A stretch of DNA of 64,000 bases from Actinomucor elegans (lineage: Eukaryota > Mucoromycota > Mucoromycetes > Mucorales > Mucoraceae): assembly GCA_026027325.1 (NCBI GenBank), contig JAMSLZ010000004.1, forward strand, positions 744,001 through 808,000, written 5' to 3'. A program made the translations under genes and the position numbers. Positions within the stretch are counted from its first letter, which is position 1. Every line of letters begins with the position of its first letter. Shown piece after piece: positions 28,197 through 39,310 of this stretch. Below the pieces are notes generated by a model, which ran no database searches, was not told where the DNA came from, and saw only the letters and a list, made by a program, of their open reading frames with translations.

Positions 28197-28902
28197 TGCG
28201 GTAAAATTAAAATATAAAAGCAGGTAGTAAGTCGATTATAACTTGGTTATAGTTTATTCAACTTAAATGTGATTAATTATTTCTAACGAGCTACATTACA
28301 TATCATTAATAATTAATATATATATTATAATTATTTTCATATTATTAAATTAAAATTATATAGCTTTCTTTATTTATCAAGTTGTAAGTTGCTAAAAAAC
28401 TTACGGCGTGCTTTTTAATCAATTTTAAAAGAAAAAAATTGTCGCACAACAGGGTTTCGATCTGGTGTGAAATATTATGAAAAAAAAAAGTTTAATTGTA
28501 TTGAAAAGTAATATAAAAGTTTAATCTTTATAAGTTTTGCATAATTATTGCAATTTCTTATTTTTACGTTAATTACCAAACTTTCAAAAATTACAATAAA
28601 AAAGTGTTAAACAAAAAAAATATAATTACAAAAAACACTATTTAATTTAAAAACTAATTTTTATTTTTTTTTATTTTTAACGTTGCTCAACTAGTTTTTC
28701 TAGCTTGTATTTATACTCGTTGAATTGTGACTGAAGGCTATTTACTTGTGTTCATATAAAAAGTATAAGAAGGACGTATCTCTGTTTAAGGACTGTATCG
28801 CTGTATAAGGTAATCAATGATGCTTTAGTATGTATGTGCTACAGCTAGGGCGCACAGGCCTCTAGTCTGTCTGTACTTCAATTATGTGGCTATTTCACCA
28901 CA
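28197..28902 (-). repeat. Gypsy-B 3' LTR with MITE inside
   Basis: 302 bp once the 401-bp MITE and its 3-bp duplication are subtracted; a few substitutions relative to the 5' LTR at 52036. Confidence 0.9.
28288..28688. mobile_element. 401-bp GAGC-MITE
   Basis: Starts GAGCTACATTAC and ends AACGTTGCTC, with target duplication AAC (28285-28287, 28689-28691). The 52-kb LTR shows the empty site. Inverted homologue of 16086-18151. No coding capacity. Confidence 0.88.
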
Positions 28903-28913
28903 TGCTCCCCCAC
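28903..28913 (-). promoter_or_regulatory. Polypurine tract of Gypsy-B
   Basis: Minus strand GTGGGGGAGCA directly abuts the 3' LTR. 28914-29162 is the 3' untranslated part of the element. Confidence 0.75.
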
Positions 28914-29162
28914 TAGAGTCAGTGCACACTGAGTCGACATTAGTAAAGAATAACAAGAAGTTGTATCTACGTGTTATGTTGTTTTTTGTTCTCCAGTGAT
29001 TCAATTTTACCAGGTTTATTTTTACTGTAGTATGATATCAACTGCTGAGATACAATTTCCAAGGCATAACTGCGTGACAGTATATTATTATATTTTTTTG
29101 TTTAGTTTTGTATATTGACCGGGCAAGTGAGAACTTAATGTTTCTTTCACTGTTGCGTGTCA

Positions 29163-30389
29163 TTACTTCCTGCTTCTTTTACTACGTCTAGTCTGTGATA
29201 TGGGATGATTTAAATCAGTTACCTCACCAGTTCGCATTCTCTTATTATTCGACACATTATCAGATTTTTGATCAGTAATTGTGTTCTTAGTTGGTGATTT
29301 GGTATGAGTTTTCTTTTGGTAAGTGTCTTTCAACCTTTCCTTTGCTAATCGCTTTGAATGTCTAACCTTTTCCCAATACTTTTCGATAGTGGCAGGAGAC
29401 GAAAATGCATCAACTGAGATCCAGTCATTTTCTCGTTCACCATAGCCTACCCATTTTACAAGATATAACCTTTGGCCATTTTCATCTTTATGGTCTCGTA
29501 TCTCCTCGACTTCAAACAGTTCTTCTTCTATAGCAGATTCGTCAATAGATACGACTTTGAGTTCTGAGGGTACATATTCACGATGTAATAGTTCATTCGA
29601 CTCGTCCTTCAATACATAGGTGCCAGCACGTGTCTTTCGAACTACAGTATATGGCCCATCATATAGAGGCGATAACGATGTTGGTCGACCACCTTGTAAT
29701 TTGACCATTACAGGAGTGTCTATTGGGATATCAATAATGCGATGCTTCTTGTTGAAATCCTCATTGTACTTTTCGACGATCTTACGTGTTCTCTCTTCAA
29801 CAGCAGGAAATACAACGTCAGCCATGTAATCAGCTCTCTTTACCAGTTCTTTTACTGATACAGGATTCTTTTTGCCCTTCATTTTAGGATCATGATTTGT
29901 GCTCAAGTCTACTTGTCTAGCAAACATTAACGAAAATGGTGTACTAGCAGTGCGATCTCTTACTTTGATATTGCAGCATAATTGTACAAGTCCTAGCCTT
30001 TCGTCCCAGTTACTTGTATCATTACCACAGAGTTTCCGCAGTGTGTTTTTCACCATCTGCACGGATCTTTCAGCAGCACCATTGGATTGAGGATAATAAG
30101 GTGTAGAGAATCGGTGCTGGATGCCCAAGGTATTGGTTAATGTATGCATCAATCCGTTCCTGAATTCCCTTCCGTTATCGCTACCAATGATGTCAGGTAA
30201 TCCATAGTCAGCAAAGATATTAATCAAAGCTTTAGCTACGGTATCACTTTGTTTGTTGGGTATAGGTCTAGTGATAATATATTTGGTGCAAATATCGACA
30301 AGTACTAGCCCATATATGTTACCAGCCTCAGTTACAGGAAGTGGTCCAAAGAGATCCATTGTTACATGACTGAATGGTTCGAATGCAAC
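29163..30389 (-). pseudogene. Gypsy-B polyprotein, C-terminal part (integrase core and chromodomain)
   Basis: Continues the frame of 41950-45834. Contains the integrase core: Asp in MDLFGPLPVTE, Asp in GSDNGREFRN, Glu in NGAAERSVQMVKN, then a GPY/F-like YDGPYTVVRK, and a chromodomain (FEVEEIRDHKDENGQRLYLV, KWVGYGERENDWIS, IEKYWEK). The basic C-terminal tail ends RRSKRSRK. No internal stop or frameshift. It is separated from the rest of the gene only by the Merlin-A insertion at target AATGCAAC. Confidence 0.9.
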
Positions 30390-30891
30390 GGGTGATTACC
30401 AAACGAGGTCTCAGATTTAATTTATACTAATAATACATAATATTTTATTTTACACTTCATAGGGAAATGCTTAACATTTTTTGTTTTTTAAGCTTTTAAT
30501 ATGACCAATAAATATATCAAAAAGTATTTAAATAATTACTATTACTAATTTCTAAAATAATTCTTTTTTTCATATTTTTATCATAAATTCTACTTTTTCC
30601 TTTATTTTCAATATTTTATTTTGTTTTTCTATTAAAACTATTTAATTTTATATATCAAGTAATAGATAATAAAAATATTAATTAAAAATATATAATAACA
30701 ATAAAATTATATTTAAAATGTTTCTCATATGATGAATATAATGAAAATTTATTAGAAATAGATATTGTGAAGGAAGAAATAAAAAACTTAGAAAATAAAA
30801 ATTTAATTTAGATAATAATTATCAGCATGATATAAATGTTAAAATTAATGGAATATATATTGAAAAATTTAATTTAGAAAATATATTTAAA

Positions 30892-31188
30892 TTATAATTT
30901 AAGTTTTTTCATGATGGGTGCGATTTCATCAAGTATCATATTATTCTTATTATCTAATGTTTTTCTTTTTATACCTTTGTTTTTATCTTTATTATATGTC
31001 TTAAATTCATATACTTTTCTTAATCTTTTATTTGAACCATTTTTTTTCATGTAGATTTCATAACACCCATCTTTTTGCTTTATTTTGTATTCTGCTAAAT
31101 CATATTTTTTCATATCTTTTATAATTATACTTCGTTTAATATTGTATTTATATTTATCATCTACAATAATATTAAATATTTCATCCAT
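30892..31188 (-). CDS. Merlin accessory ORF, 98 aa (copy in Merlin-A)
   Basis: Identical in predicted sequence to 35219-35515. Lys-rich: MDEIFNIIVDDKYKYNIKRS, followed by a repeated KYDLAEYKIKQKDG region and a basic stretch NKGIKRKTLDNKN. No family recognised. It lies downstream of the transposase, same strand. Conservation between copies whose transposases differ in integrity hints at selection or simply recent common ancestry. Confidence 0.45.
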   Translation of the reverse strand: MDEIFNIIVDDKYKYNIKRSIIIKDMKKYDLAEYKIKQKDGCYEIYMKKNGSNKRLRKVYEFKTYNKDKNKGIKRKTLDNKNNMILDEIAPIMKKLKL

Positions 31189-31458
31189 TTCTTTTTATAT
31201 TATTACTTTTTCAATTTTTTTTATTTTTTTATAATAGATATATTTAATCCCACTCATAATGTAATACCCAATTGTCTCTGATCTATTACATAATCATTGT
31301 GTCTTAAATAGGCTAGTTTACTGACTTAGTCAGGTCCTTGTAATAAGAATAATGAATATCAAATATGCATTTCACATTTATAACTATCAATATATTTTCT
31401 ATCATATTTTTAATAAATATAAAAATTCAATTTTTTGCATTTTTTATGTAAATTAAAA

Positions 31459-32225
31459 TTAATCCTTTAAAAACTTTTTCCATACGTTATACTCTCTATT
31501 TTTCTTACGCCATTGATATTCTTTTAAATACAATACTATATCTTTTTTATTTCTATTTCGTGGTATTATACTTTGCTTTAAGCCATTCCATGTGCCTTCA
31601 ATTGTATTTGTATGCACACCTGTATTTGGATCTTTAAAATGCTTTGAATGATTTACAGTTAAATGTTTGTATCCTATATTTTTCAAGTTATTATACCCTT
31701 TCCATAAATCCGTATATATTGTTGTACCTTTTTTACATATCTTTTATAATTAAATCAATATTATCAACATTTCTTTCTTCAATGGGTAATAAAAACATTT
31801 TTTGTTTTCATTTTTTATTTTATTTTTTAGCATACTTCTTTCGATACCACCAATTACCCAAGCACCTTCTACCTTATGCCCCTTATTATATTTCTTTTTG
31901 CAATTTTACTTTCATCGATTTCTACAATTTTATTTCTACCTCCAATTTTAATATTTCTGTTACCTAACAATTGTTTATTTTTCAAGTATTTTCTGAATAT
32001 TTTATTGTATGATGACACTGTATTTTTGCTAATTTGCAAACTTGATGCTATAAAGGAAGAAGGTGCTTTTCCAAGAAAAAGATATAATATGTGTAATTGA
32101 GTATTTAAAGGTAAAGTTAAATTATTAAAAATTGTTCCTTTCAATGGTGATATTGCTTTCCTACATTTATAATATCTACAAACATATAATTTTTTATTTA
32201 AGTTTAATTTAGTTTCATGTTCACA
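31459..32225 (-). pseudogene. Merlin-A transposase, C-terminal two thirds
   Basis: Homologous to 34171-34947 of Merlin-B, from CEHETKLNLNKKLYVC to the C-terminus. Shorter A-runs than in Merlin-B near 31730-31745 and 31795 shift the frame, splitting it into pieces at 31459-31686 and 31869-32225. The N-terminal part is at 41697-41941 beyond the Plavaka insertion. Confidence 0.85.
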
Positions 32226-32503
32226 CACTATGGCGAAAATATTGTGTGCTACCCATAATATTATGTGGTAAAACGACGATTTTATTATCATTTACCTACT
32301 AATACTATAGATTTACCTACTAATAATAATCTGCGAACCAATGAAATTAGAGCAATTATTTTCTATGGCTGCGCAATTAACAGTGCTTTGCTCATTTATT
32401 AGTGGTTACTCCTAATATTAGTGGAAAGCAGACAATAATGTTATGGGTTTAGTCAATATTATAACATAAATTGACAATAAGAAAGAAAAGCCTGAACTCC
32501 ATT

Positions 32504-32701
32504 TTATTTGCAAACAATTTTTATGTATTCTTGTCTTTTGCCGATGAAAGCCAAATCTTGCAAACTTCTTATAAATGAGTACATGAAATTCTGATGCTTG
32601 TACGCAACAACATAATCCTCGTTTATTTTATTTACTAAAATGAACTCTGCTTTTCGTTTCAACGATCTTTTATGTAAATTCCTAGAAACGTTTAATTTCA
32701 A
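32504..32701 (-). CDS. Small ORF near the left end of Plavaka copy 1
   Basis: 65 aa, MKLNVSRNLHKRSLKRKAEF with a basic N-terminus. No recognisable domain. Could be a chance frame or a remnant. Confidence 0.15.
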   Translation of the reverse strand: MKLNVSRNLHKRSLKRKAEFILVNKINEDYVVAYKHQNFMYSFIRSLQDLAFIGKRQEYIKIVCK

Positions 32702-32974
32702 CGTTTGTCAAAAATAATGTTGAACAATTGTCTTTCAAATGCGTTTATTATTCGTTGAAAAGTCTCTTATACAGGTCAGGTTGCAAAAAATTCTCTTGTA
32801 AATTACTCTTTTGGAAACAAGAACGAATCGCTAGTTCCATTTAATAAGCTGAGCACTTTCATTGCCGTGATTTAGCCTTTGGCTAATAGCTGTGTATTTA
32901 AAATGCTGAATGACATTAAGAATGAGCTGCCATTAAGTGTCTAATTTACTCAATTTTATGTTTAGTAAAATTAT

Positions 32975-33105
32975 AGAATAAAGAAAGAAAGAAAGAAAAA
33001 AAGAAAATACATTGCGTTAAAAAAAAAAGAAATACATTGCGTAAAAAAAAAGAAATATATTGCGTAAAAAAAGAGATAAATTATTGTGTAAAAAAAAAAA
33101 TAGGT
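32975..33105. repeat. Microsatellite and short tandem repeat
   Basis: A GAAA run followed by about four units built on ATACATTGCGTAAAAAAAAG (~22-28 bp, variable A-run). Located in the non-coding left arm of the Plavaka element. Confidence 0.7.
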
Positions 33106-34065
33106 CAAGTAGCGATTATTAATTGCCAGTAATCTTAGTCATTATTGCTAGGCGGTTATTTAACTAGATGATTTATTGTCAAAATCATATATCCACTTCT
33201 CAAACTACAAAAAAACGCGTTCGTTTTTGGACTTTCGAGTAATTGATGATTATGATAGAATTCTTAATGACGATCGAAAGCTTCAAAAACATGCACGTTT
33301 TTTTAGGTGCTAGAAAACTACAATCGATGAACATTTTTGCTGTCTGTTGGAAAATTAATCCGCATTGCTTGATAATAAACTAATTTTACTATAAAGATAA
33401 ACAAGAGCATTAATCATATTTTACATTTGGTTTTAAAGATTAACTGGAGCAACTAAATAGTCAATTAACATTATTGAATGATGAATATAGAACTGTATAA
33501 CTTGGGTTATCCTGGTTCTATATTTCTGATATTATGAAATAATTTCTTAAACATCAGGGAAATGGGTTAAATTTTTGATTAAGAAATGTTTTTACATTCT
33601 GTTGCAAGATTGCTAATACCTTTCTCTCGAATTAATAACATGATATATAAAAACGAGTTAAATTATCTATAGTTTATATCTACTACAGAAAGTGTAAATA
33701 CCTATTTTACTTTTGCTATATTATGATGAAGTCCTTTTGGAGGGAAGCTTTATATTATTTTCGGTGGTTTAAATACATAATCAATTCAGAGAACAATTTT
33801 ATTTCAAAATAAAACGCTTTTTGCTCTTGTCTTCATGCTATTTACAAACGACTTAATATGCCAGCATTTTGCTCTAGATCTTGTTTAAATATATGATGAG
33901 AGATGATCTTGAACTCTTTCTCATTAGATTCACTGGATGTATCCCAAAGGAACTCTCAGGTCCATATTGAAACTCCTACTACCACAAATTTTATTGTTAT
34001 ATGAAAAAATTGAATTTTTTTTACAAATTAAAATTAAAAATAAAAAGGATTTAATAAAATTGCAG

Positions 34066-34947
34066 ATGTTTATAGAACCATATAAATCTTTAAAAAAAAT
34101 ATTCGACGATGAAAAAGAAGCACTATTATATTTAATTAGTAATGATTACGTTAATAAACATATAAAGTGTAATAAATGTGAACATGAAACTAAATTAAAC
34201 TTAAATAAAAAATTATATGTTTGTAGATATTATAAATGTAGGAAAGCAATATCACCATTGAAAGGAACAATTTTTAATAATTTAACTTTACCTTTAAATA
34301 CTCAATTACACATATTATATCTTTTTCTTGGAAAAGCACCTTCTTCCTTTATAGCATCAAGTTTGCAAATTAGCAAAAATACAGTGTCATCATACAATAA
34401 AATATTCAGAAAATACTTGAAAAATAAACAATTGTTAGGTAACAGAAATATTAAAATTGGAGGTAGAAATAAAATTGTAGAAATCGATGAAAGTAAAATT
34501 GCAAAAAGAAAATATAATAAGGGGCATAAGGTAGAAGGTGCTTGGGTAATTGGTGGTATCGAAAGAAGTATGCTAAAAAATAAAATAAAAAATGAAAACA
34601 AAAAAATGTTTTTATTACCCATTGAAGAAAGAAATGTTGATAATATTGATTTAATTATAAAAAGATATGTAAAAAAAGGTACAACAATATATACGGATTT
34701 ATGGAAAGGGTATAATAACTTGAAAAATATAGGATACAAACATTTAACTGTAAATCATTCAAAGCATTTTAAAGATCCAAATACAGGTGTGCATACAAAT
34801 ACAATTGAAGGCACATGGAATGGCTTAAAGCAAAGTATAATACCACGAAATAGAAATAAAAAAGATATAGTATTGTATTTAAAAGAATATCAATGGCGTA
34901 AGAAAAATAGAGAGTATAACGTATGGAAAAAGTTTTTAAAGGATTAA
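34066..34947 (+). CDS. Merlin transposase (IS1595-type DDE), ~293 aa, intact
   Basis: I chose the Met at 34066 (MFIEPYKSLKKIF), where homology-like sequence starts. The frame is open upstream to an ATG at 33937, but that codon lies inside the terminal repeat. Zinc ribbon CNKCEH...LYVCRYYKCRK (~residues 32-60), HTH-like region ASSLQISKNTVSSYNKIFRK (~95-115), then the DDE_Tnp_IS1595 core: EIDESKIAKRKYNKGHK (Asp ~143), TTIYTDLWKGYNN (Asp ~209) and GVHTNTIEGTWNGLK (Glu ~246). C-terminus YQWRKKNREYNVWKKFLKD. Codon use is extremely AT-rich, unlike the M1 transposase, which is a distant relative with introns. AAAATTGA at 34006-34013. Confidence 0.88.
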   Translation: MFIEPYKSLKKIFDDEKEALLYLISNDYVNKHIKCNKCEHETKLNLNKKLYVCRYYKCRKAISPLKGTIFNNLTLPLNTQLHILYLFLGKAPSSFIASSLQISKNTVSSYNKIFRKYLKNKQLLGNRNIKIGGRNKIVEIDESKIAKRKYNKGHKVEGAWVIGGIERSMLKNKIKNENKKMFLLPIEERNVDNIDLIIKRYVKKGTTIYTDLWKGYNNLKNIGYKHLTVNHSKHFKDPNTGVHTNTIEGTWNGLKQSIIPRNRNKKDIVLYLKEYQWRKKNREYNVWKKFLKD

Positions 34948-35218
34948 TTTTAATTTACATAAAAAATGCAAAAAATTGAATTTTTATATTTATTAAAAAT
35001 ATGATAGAAAATATATTGATAGTTATAAATGTGAAATGCATATTTGATATTCATTATTCTTATTACAAGGACCTGACTAAGTCAGTAAACTAGCCTATTT
35101 AAGACACAATGATTATGTAATAGATCAGAGACAATTGGGTATTACATTATGAGTGGGATTAAATATATCTATTATAAAAAAATAAAAAAAATTGAAAAAG
35201 TAATAATATAAAAAAGAA

Positions 35219-35515
35219 ATGGATGAAATATTTAATATTATTGTAGATGATAAATATAAATACAATATTAAACGAAGTATAATTATAAAAGATATGAAAA
35301 AATATGATTTAGCAGAATACAAAATAAAGCAAAAAGATGGGTGTTATGAAATCTACATGAAAAAAAATGGTTCAAATAAAAGATTAAGAAAAGTATATGA
35401 ATTTAAGACATATAATAAAGATAAAAACAAAGGTATAAAAAGAAAAACATTAGATAATAAGAATAATATGATACTTGATGAAATCGCACCCATCATGAAA
35501 AAACTTAAATTATAA
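35219..35515 (+). CDS. Merlin accessory ORF, 98 aa (copy in Merlin-B)
   Basis: Same predicted sequence as 30892-31188. Starts 271 bp after the transposase stop, same strand. AAAATTGA at 35188-35195, 23 bp before the ATG, and a second copy at 34972-34979. Lys/Asn-rich with a basic nuclear-signal-like GIKRKTL. Function unknown. Confidence 0.5.
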   Translation: MDEIFNIIVDDKYKYNIKRSIIIKDMKKYDLAEYKIKQKDGCYEIYMKKNGSNKRLRKVYEFKTYNKDKNKGIKRKTLDNKNNMILDEIAPIMKKLKL

Positions 35516-38500
35516 TTTAAATATATTTTCTAAATTAAATTTTTCAATATATATTCCATTAATTTTAACATTTATATCATGCTGATAATTATTATCTAAA
35601 TTAAATTTTTATTTTCTAAGTTTTTTATTTCTTCCTTCACAATATCTATTTCTAATAAATTTTCATTATATTCATCATATGAGAAACATTTTAAATATAA
35701 TTTTATTGTTATTATATATTTTTAATTAATATTTTTATTATCTATTACTTGATATATAAAATTAAATAGTTTTAATAGAAAAACAAAATAAAATATTGAA
35801 AATAAAGGAAAAAGTAGAATTTATGATAAAAATATGAAAAAAAGAATTATTTTAGAAATTAGTAATAGTAATTATTTAAATACTTTTTGATATATTTATT
35901 GGTCATATTAAAAGCTTAAAAAACAAAAAATGTTAAGCATTTCCCTATGAAGTGTAAAATAAAATATTATGTATTATTAGTATAAATTAAATCTGAGACC
36001 TCGTTTGGTAATCACCCGATTCACTTGAACGCACAAGACCTACACTGGCAACAATATCTTCAAACCGACAGACAGCGTAACTGTGTGCACCGCTACTGTG
36101 CAGCTCAACCAAAGCAATAGTCTTGTCATATTTGGTAGTTGCATTCTTTTTCGCTAAATCAACCAAAGCCAAATACTGTGGTCTACCATTGAATGAATGC
36201 TCGAAAAAGAAAACGATAGAACCAATGAACCAGCTTTCACGAATGGAATTATTTCGACTATTAACAAAGGTTGGTTAATCAAAGAGGTTTTTGTTCTTGA
36301 GCTAATTACTTACTTCAAGTAGCTGGCAGTGATCATCACGTAATTGTTTCCTCGACGATATTCATTTATATGGCTTTTATACATGGTAGACGTATATACA
36401 TTGCCATATGCCCAGGCACGACCAGCGATGGAAATACTATTCAACGAATCAATTTCAGCAATATTTACACCATTTGCTTCAGTACGGCGATAGTAATGCA
36501 ATAGCGCCTTCAAAAAAGTTTGAGTGGAGACACCAAAGGGAAGAGTATCCACTGAAATATTACTAAAGGGAGCCCATAATTGTGGATCACTAGCATCACC
36601 AGAAGGGTTATTCCTGAAAGTGGATTCGCTGTATTTTCGAGGAGTGATCAGGTCAAGCTCAGTATGAACATCCCAAGTCTGGCTGTTTATATGATTACGC
36701 GTTATGAGTCTTTCCAAGATATTACCAGCGTTTGCGCCAGCATCAACCTTTGACTTGATGAGCTTTTTGTATTTTCCGATGCTTCTTTCCATTGATCGGG
36801 CGGAATATGCTCTCAACACACCTTGTTGTTTGATCATATAGACTATATGCGAAAGGTAGTGTTGAACAGGCTTGAATACACCGGAATGAATACGCTTTGC
36901 CTTGATTTCTGCCAACAAAAATTCTTGCCATTCTTTGATATATCTTTGGAAAGTATGTAAGTAAACTAGATTTATGAGTACAAAAAAAATATATTTACCT
37001 TTCCATCAGAATAAGGTCTTCAATAGAAAGTTCCCATTTAAGAGCCAATGCGACAGCTTTTGTCAGATGAATCAATGGTTTCTTAGCGGATTCTTGAATC
37101 AATTCAGGAACGAACAAGGTGGGAATCATATATAAGAAAATATCAATCCAGTCAACAGCACGTTTGCCACCACTCTTGATAATTGGATCTTCCCATTTGG
37201 ATGAAAAGGATGTCGGTACAGTGGCTCTAGAAGCTTCAACAAGTTTACCAATTTTGATGAGCGATAATTTTGGAATATAGAAAGTATACGGCCATTCATC
37301 AGCAGACTTCAATCGGGCATCACTCAATTCATCTTCATTGGGCTTATATCGAGTTTTTCTTGCTGCATTGTACTCTTTACCCATGTCGACTGTCAGCATA
37401 TTGAATACGTGTTGAGCGATACCTTGTCCGAGAAGATGCATTTCGTCTAAACCAAAAAAAGTAGCGCCAGTAAAACTGGGAAGTATTGCAAATGGTGTTG
37501 CAGACTTGATACTGTAGCTCTATGAGGTAAAAAGAAAAAGAAATGTTAAAAACTTGTAAAGATTAATGCTGATTATAGTACTTACATTCGCTGCATCTGG
37601 GGAAATGAAATCGTTTCTGCTTCTGATCTCATTGTCGATCGTTAAAAAACAATTATGATAATCATGACGTTCAGCTTGGACACGACAAATACGGCAACCA
37701 AACGTAGCCATATGACCAATATGATTTGCAAGCTCAGCTGCAGCAGGAAGATCACCAGTAGCCATCACCAAGTTGACTTTAGCTTGACAAACAATTACAC
37801 CATCCTTTTGTACAAGCATGCCTTTGGTAGACAGAGCATGAAACTCATCAATAATAGGCTTTAAAAAGGTATGCATGTACTTTGGGTAGTTTGGACCTGG
37901 CAAGATCGCCAATTGAAGCATGTATTCGTCTTGGTAGCGGTATTCTGGGGGAATGTTCATATTCAAGAGATGGATGATTGTTAACTTGTCCCCTTTATGA
38001 TTCTTGCTAGTACAGAAACCATCGACAAAAAGAACCATTGCGACATCATCTTCACCGGAAAACAGAATGCTATTATCCTTAAAGTACTTGTATGCTGCAC
38101 CATCAAAGTAATCTTTATATTCACCGTCAGTTGATTTATAGTTGTAGCGGTATTTCATCAAGTCTCTTGTCTTTGCATTCGCAAGCATTTGAGCGACTTG
38201 TTCACCAATAGGAAGCATCTTCATAGAGCGACGAGGTTTACCATGATCATCAAAGCGATTTTCTTTACAAGCAGGGTTTTTACATTGAATAGTCTCTATA
38301 TCTTCCTTTTCAAACAGCATGCAACCATTGACGCAGACATCATGAAAATGACATTGAATATTGGTTTTTGCTTTAAGAGTACGATCCAAGGTATCAGGGA
38401 ACATGAGAGTGGATGGTAGGTAACCTATATATAATGGGAATAAAAGCTGATAAGTACTTTTTTTTTAACTCTATTTGAATAGATACATACCCAATCCATC

Positions 38501-39310
38501 GGTTTTACGGCTCTCTTCATTGTTTTTGATTATGGTACGCATTAGATAGACAAGTTCTCTTTGAGCCTCTCGAGGAATACCATACGTGTCGCAAATATCT
38601 CTCAATTGGATGCTATTTAATTCCGTATTGGTGAAAAGGTTTTGATCCGAGGATTTGACGTTGTAAGCAATTGGAGTAGGCTCTATTTCAAACAAGGTAT
38701 ATTGTTAAATTAAAAGCTTTAGTAATATATCTGTTAACTCACCTTGGACAGGAATGCTAGCTTCTTGCGTTTGGACGACCCTTTGTTTTCTATGATCACG
38801 ATTATGGCTATAGTGATTACTCCTAGCTTTAACAGTTTTGAATGGCCTCAAACAAGTAGCGCAAGTATATTTATATGGTGTAGCAGAAGAGGAAACTTTG
38901 CCCATTTAAAGATAAGTAAAAACAAGTAAATATATCGAATTAATGAATAGCGGTTTTGTTGTTTAGAAAAAGCAGGTCTTAAATACGTTTGCTTGGTCTA
39001 CAATTGACAGAGTTCTCAATGGTAATTCATTGTTTTAGGCTGTTGAATCCTTTGAACTAATCAGCTTTTCATATTACTCAGCCTTCCAGATTATTCAGAT
39101 ATCGAATACATTTTAATGGATCCTTATGATTTCTAATCAAGCTAATTCCTTTCCAAGTCAGTCATACCTGTCAGTAAGCTTACTTTCCAGAAAGCTCTTT
39201 GGACATTAGTAAGGATTACTAATGGATAAATGGTAAAGTACGCTTATAAAACAGTTAAATAGCTCAAATCATTCAATCACTTTTCTTTATAATATATTTA
39301 CTTTATAGCT

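Larger units (their letters stand above)
33935..36017 (+). mobile_element. Merlin-B, inserted in the Plavaka transposase
   Basis: 2083 bp, ends GGATGTATCCCAAAGGAAC and inverted GGGTGATTACCAAACGAGG, perfect 8-bp duplication GATTCACT (33927-33934, 36018-36025). Nearly identical to Merlin-A in opposite orientation. Contains an intact transposase and a 98-aa second ORF. 35516-35935 is non-coding apart from a decayed minus-strand stretch (KLYLKCFSYDEYNENLLEID) seen also in Merlin-A. Confidence 0.92.
33842..38905 (-). pseudogene. Plavaka/CACTA-like transposase (Tnp2 family), 6 exons, cut by Merlin-B
   Basis: Exons 38743-38905, 38491-38682, 37586-38424, 36999-37519, 36314-36943, and a last exon 36257-36018 that resumes at 33926-33842 after Merlin-B. 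All five introns are GT-AG (55-66 bp) and keep frame; the joined gene would encode 889 aa. N-terminal C2H2-like finger YTCATCLRPFKTVKARSNHY; Cys-rich CHFHDVCVNGCMLF and CKNPACKENR ~140-175; catalytic FVDGF (Asp ~252) and GDLPAAAELANHIGH (Asp ~341); GCRICRVQAE; DEMHLLGQG in exon 4. The homopolymer before GLDEMH has seven T, so this copy lacks the frameshift of copy 2. Merlin-B removes only the last ~28 residues (VRSSES onward), so a truncated protein might still be made. Confidence 0.88.
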
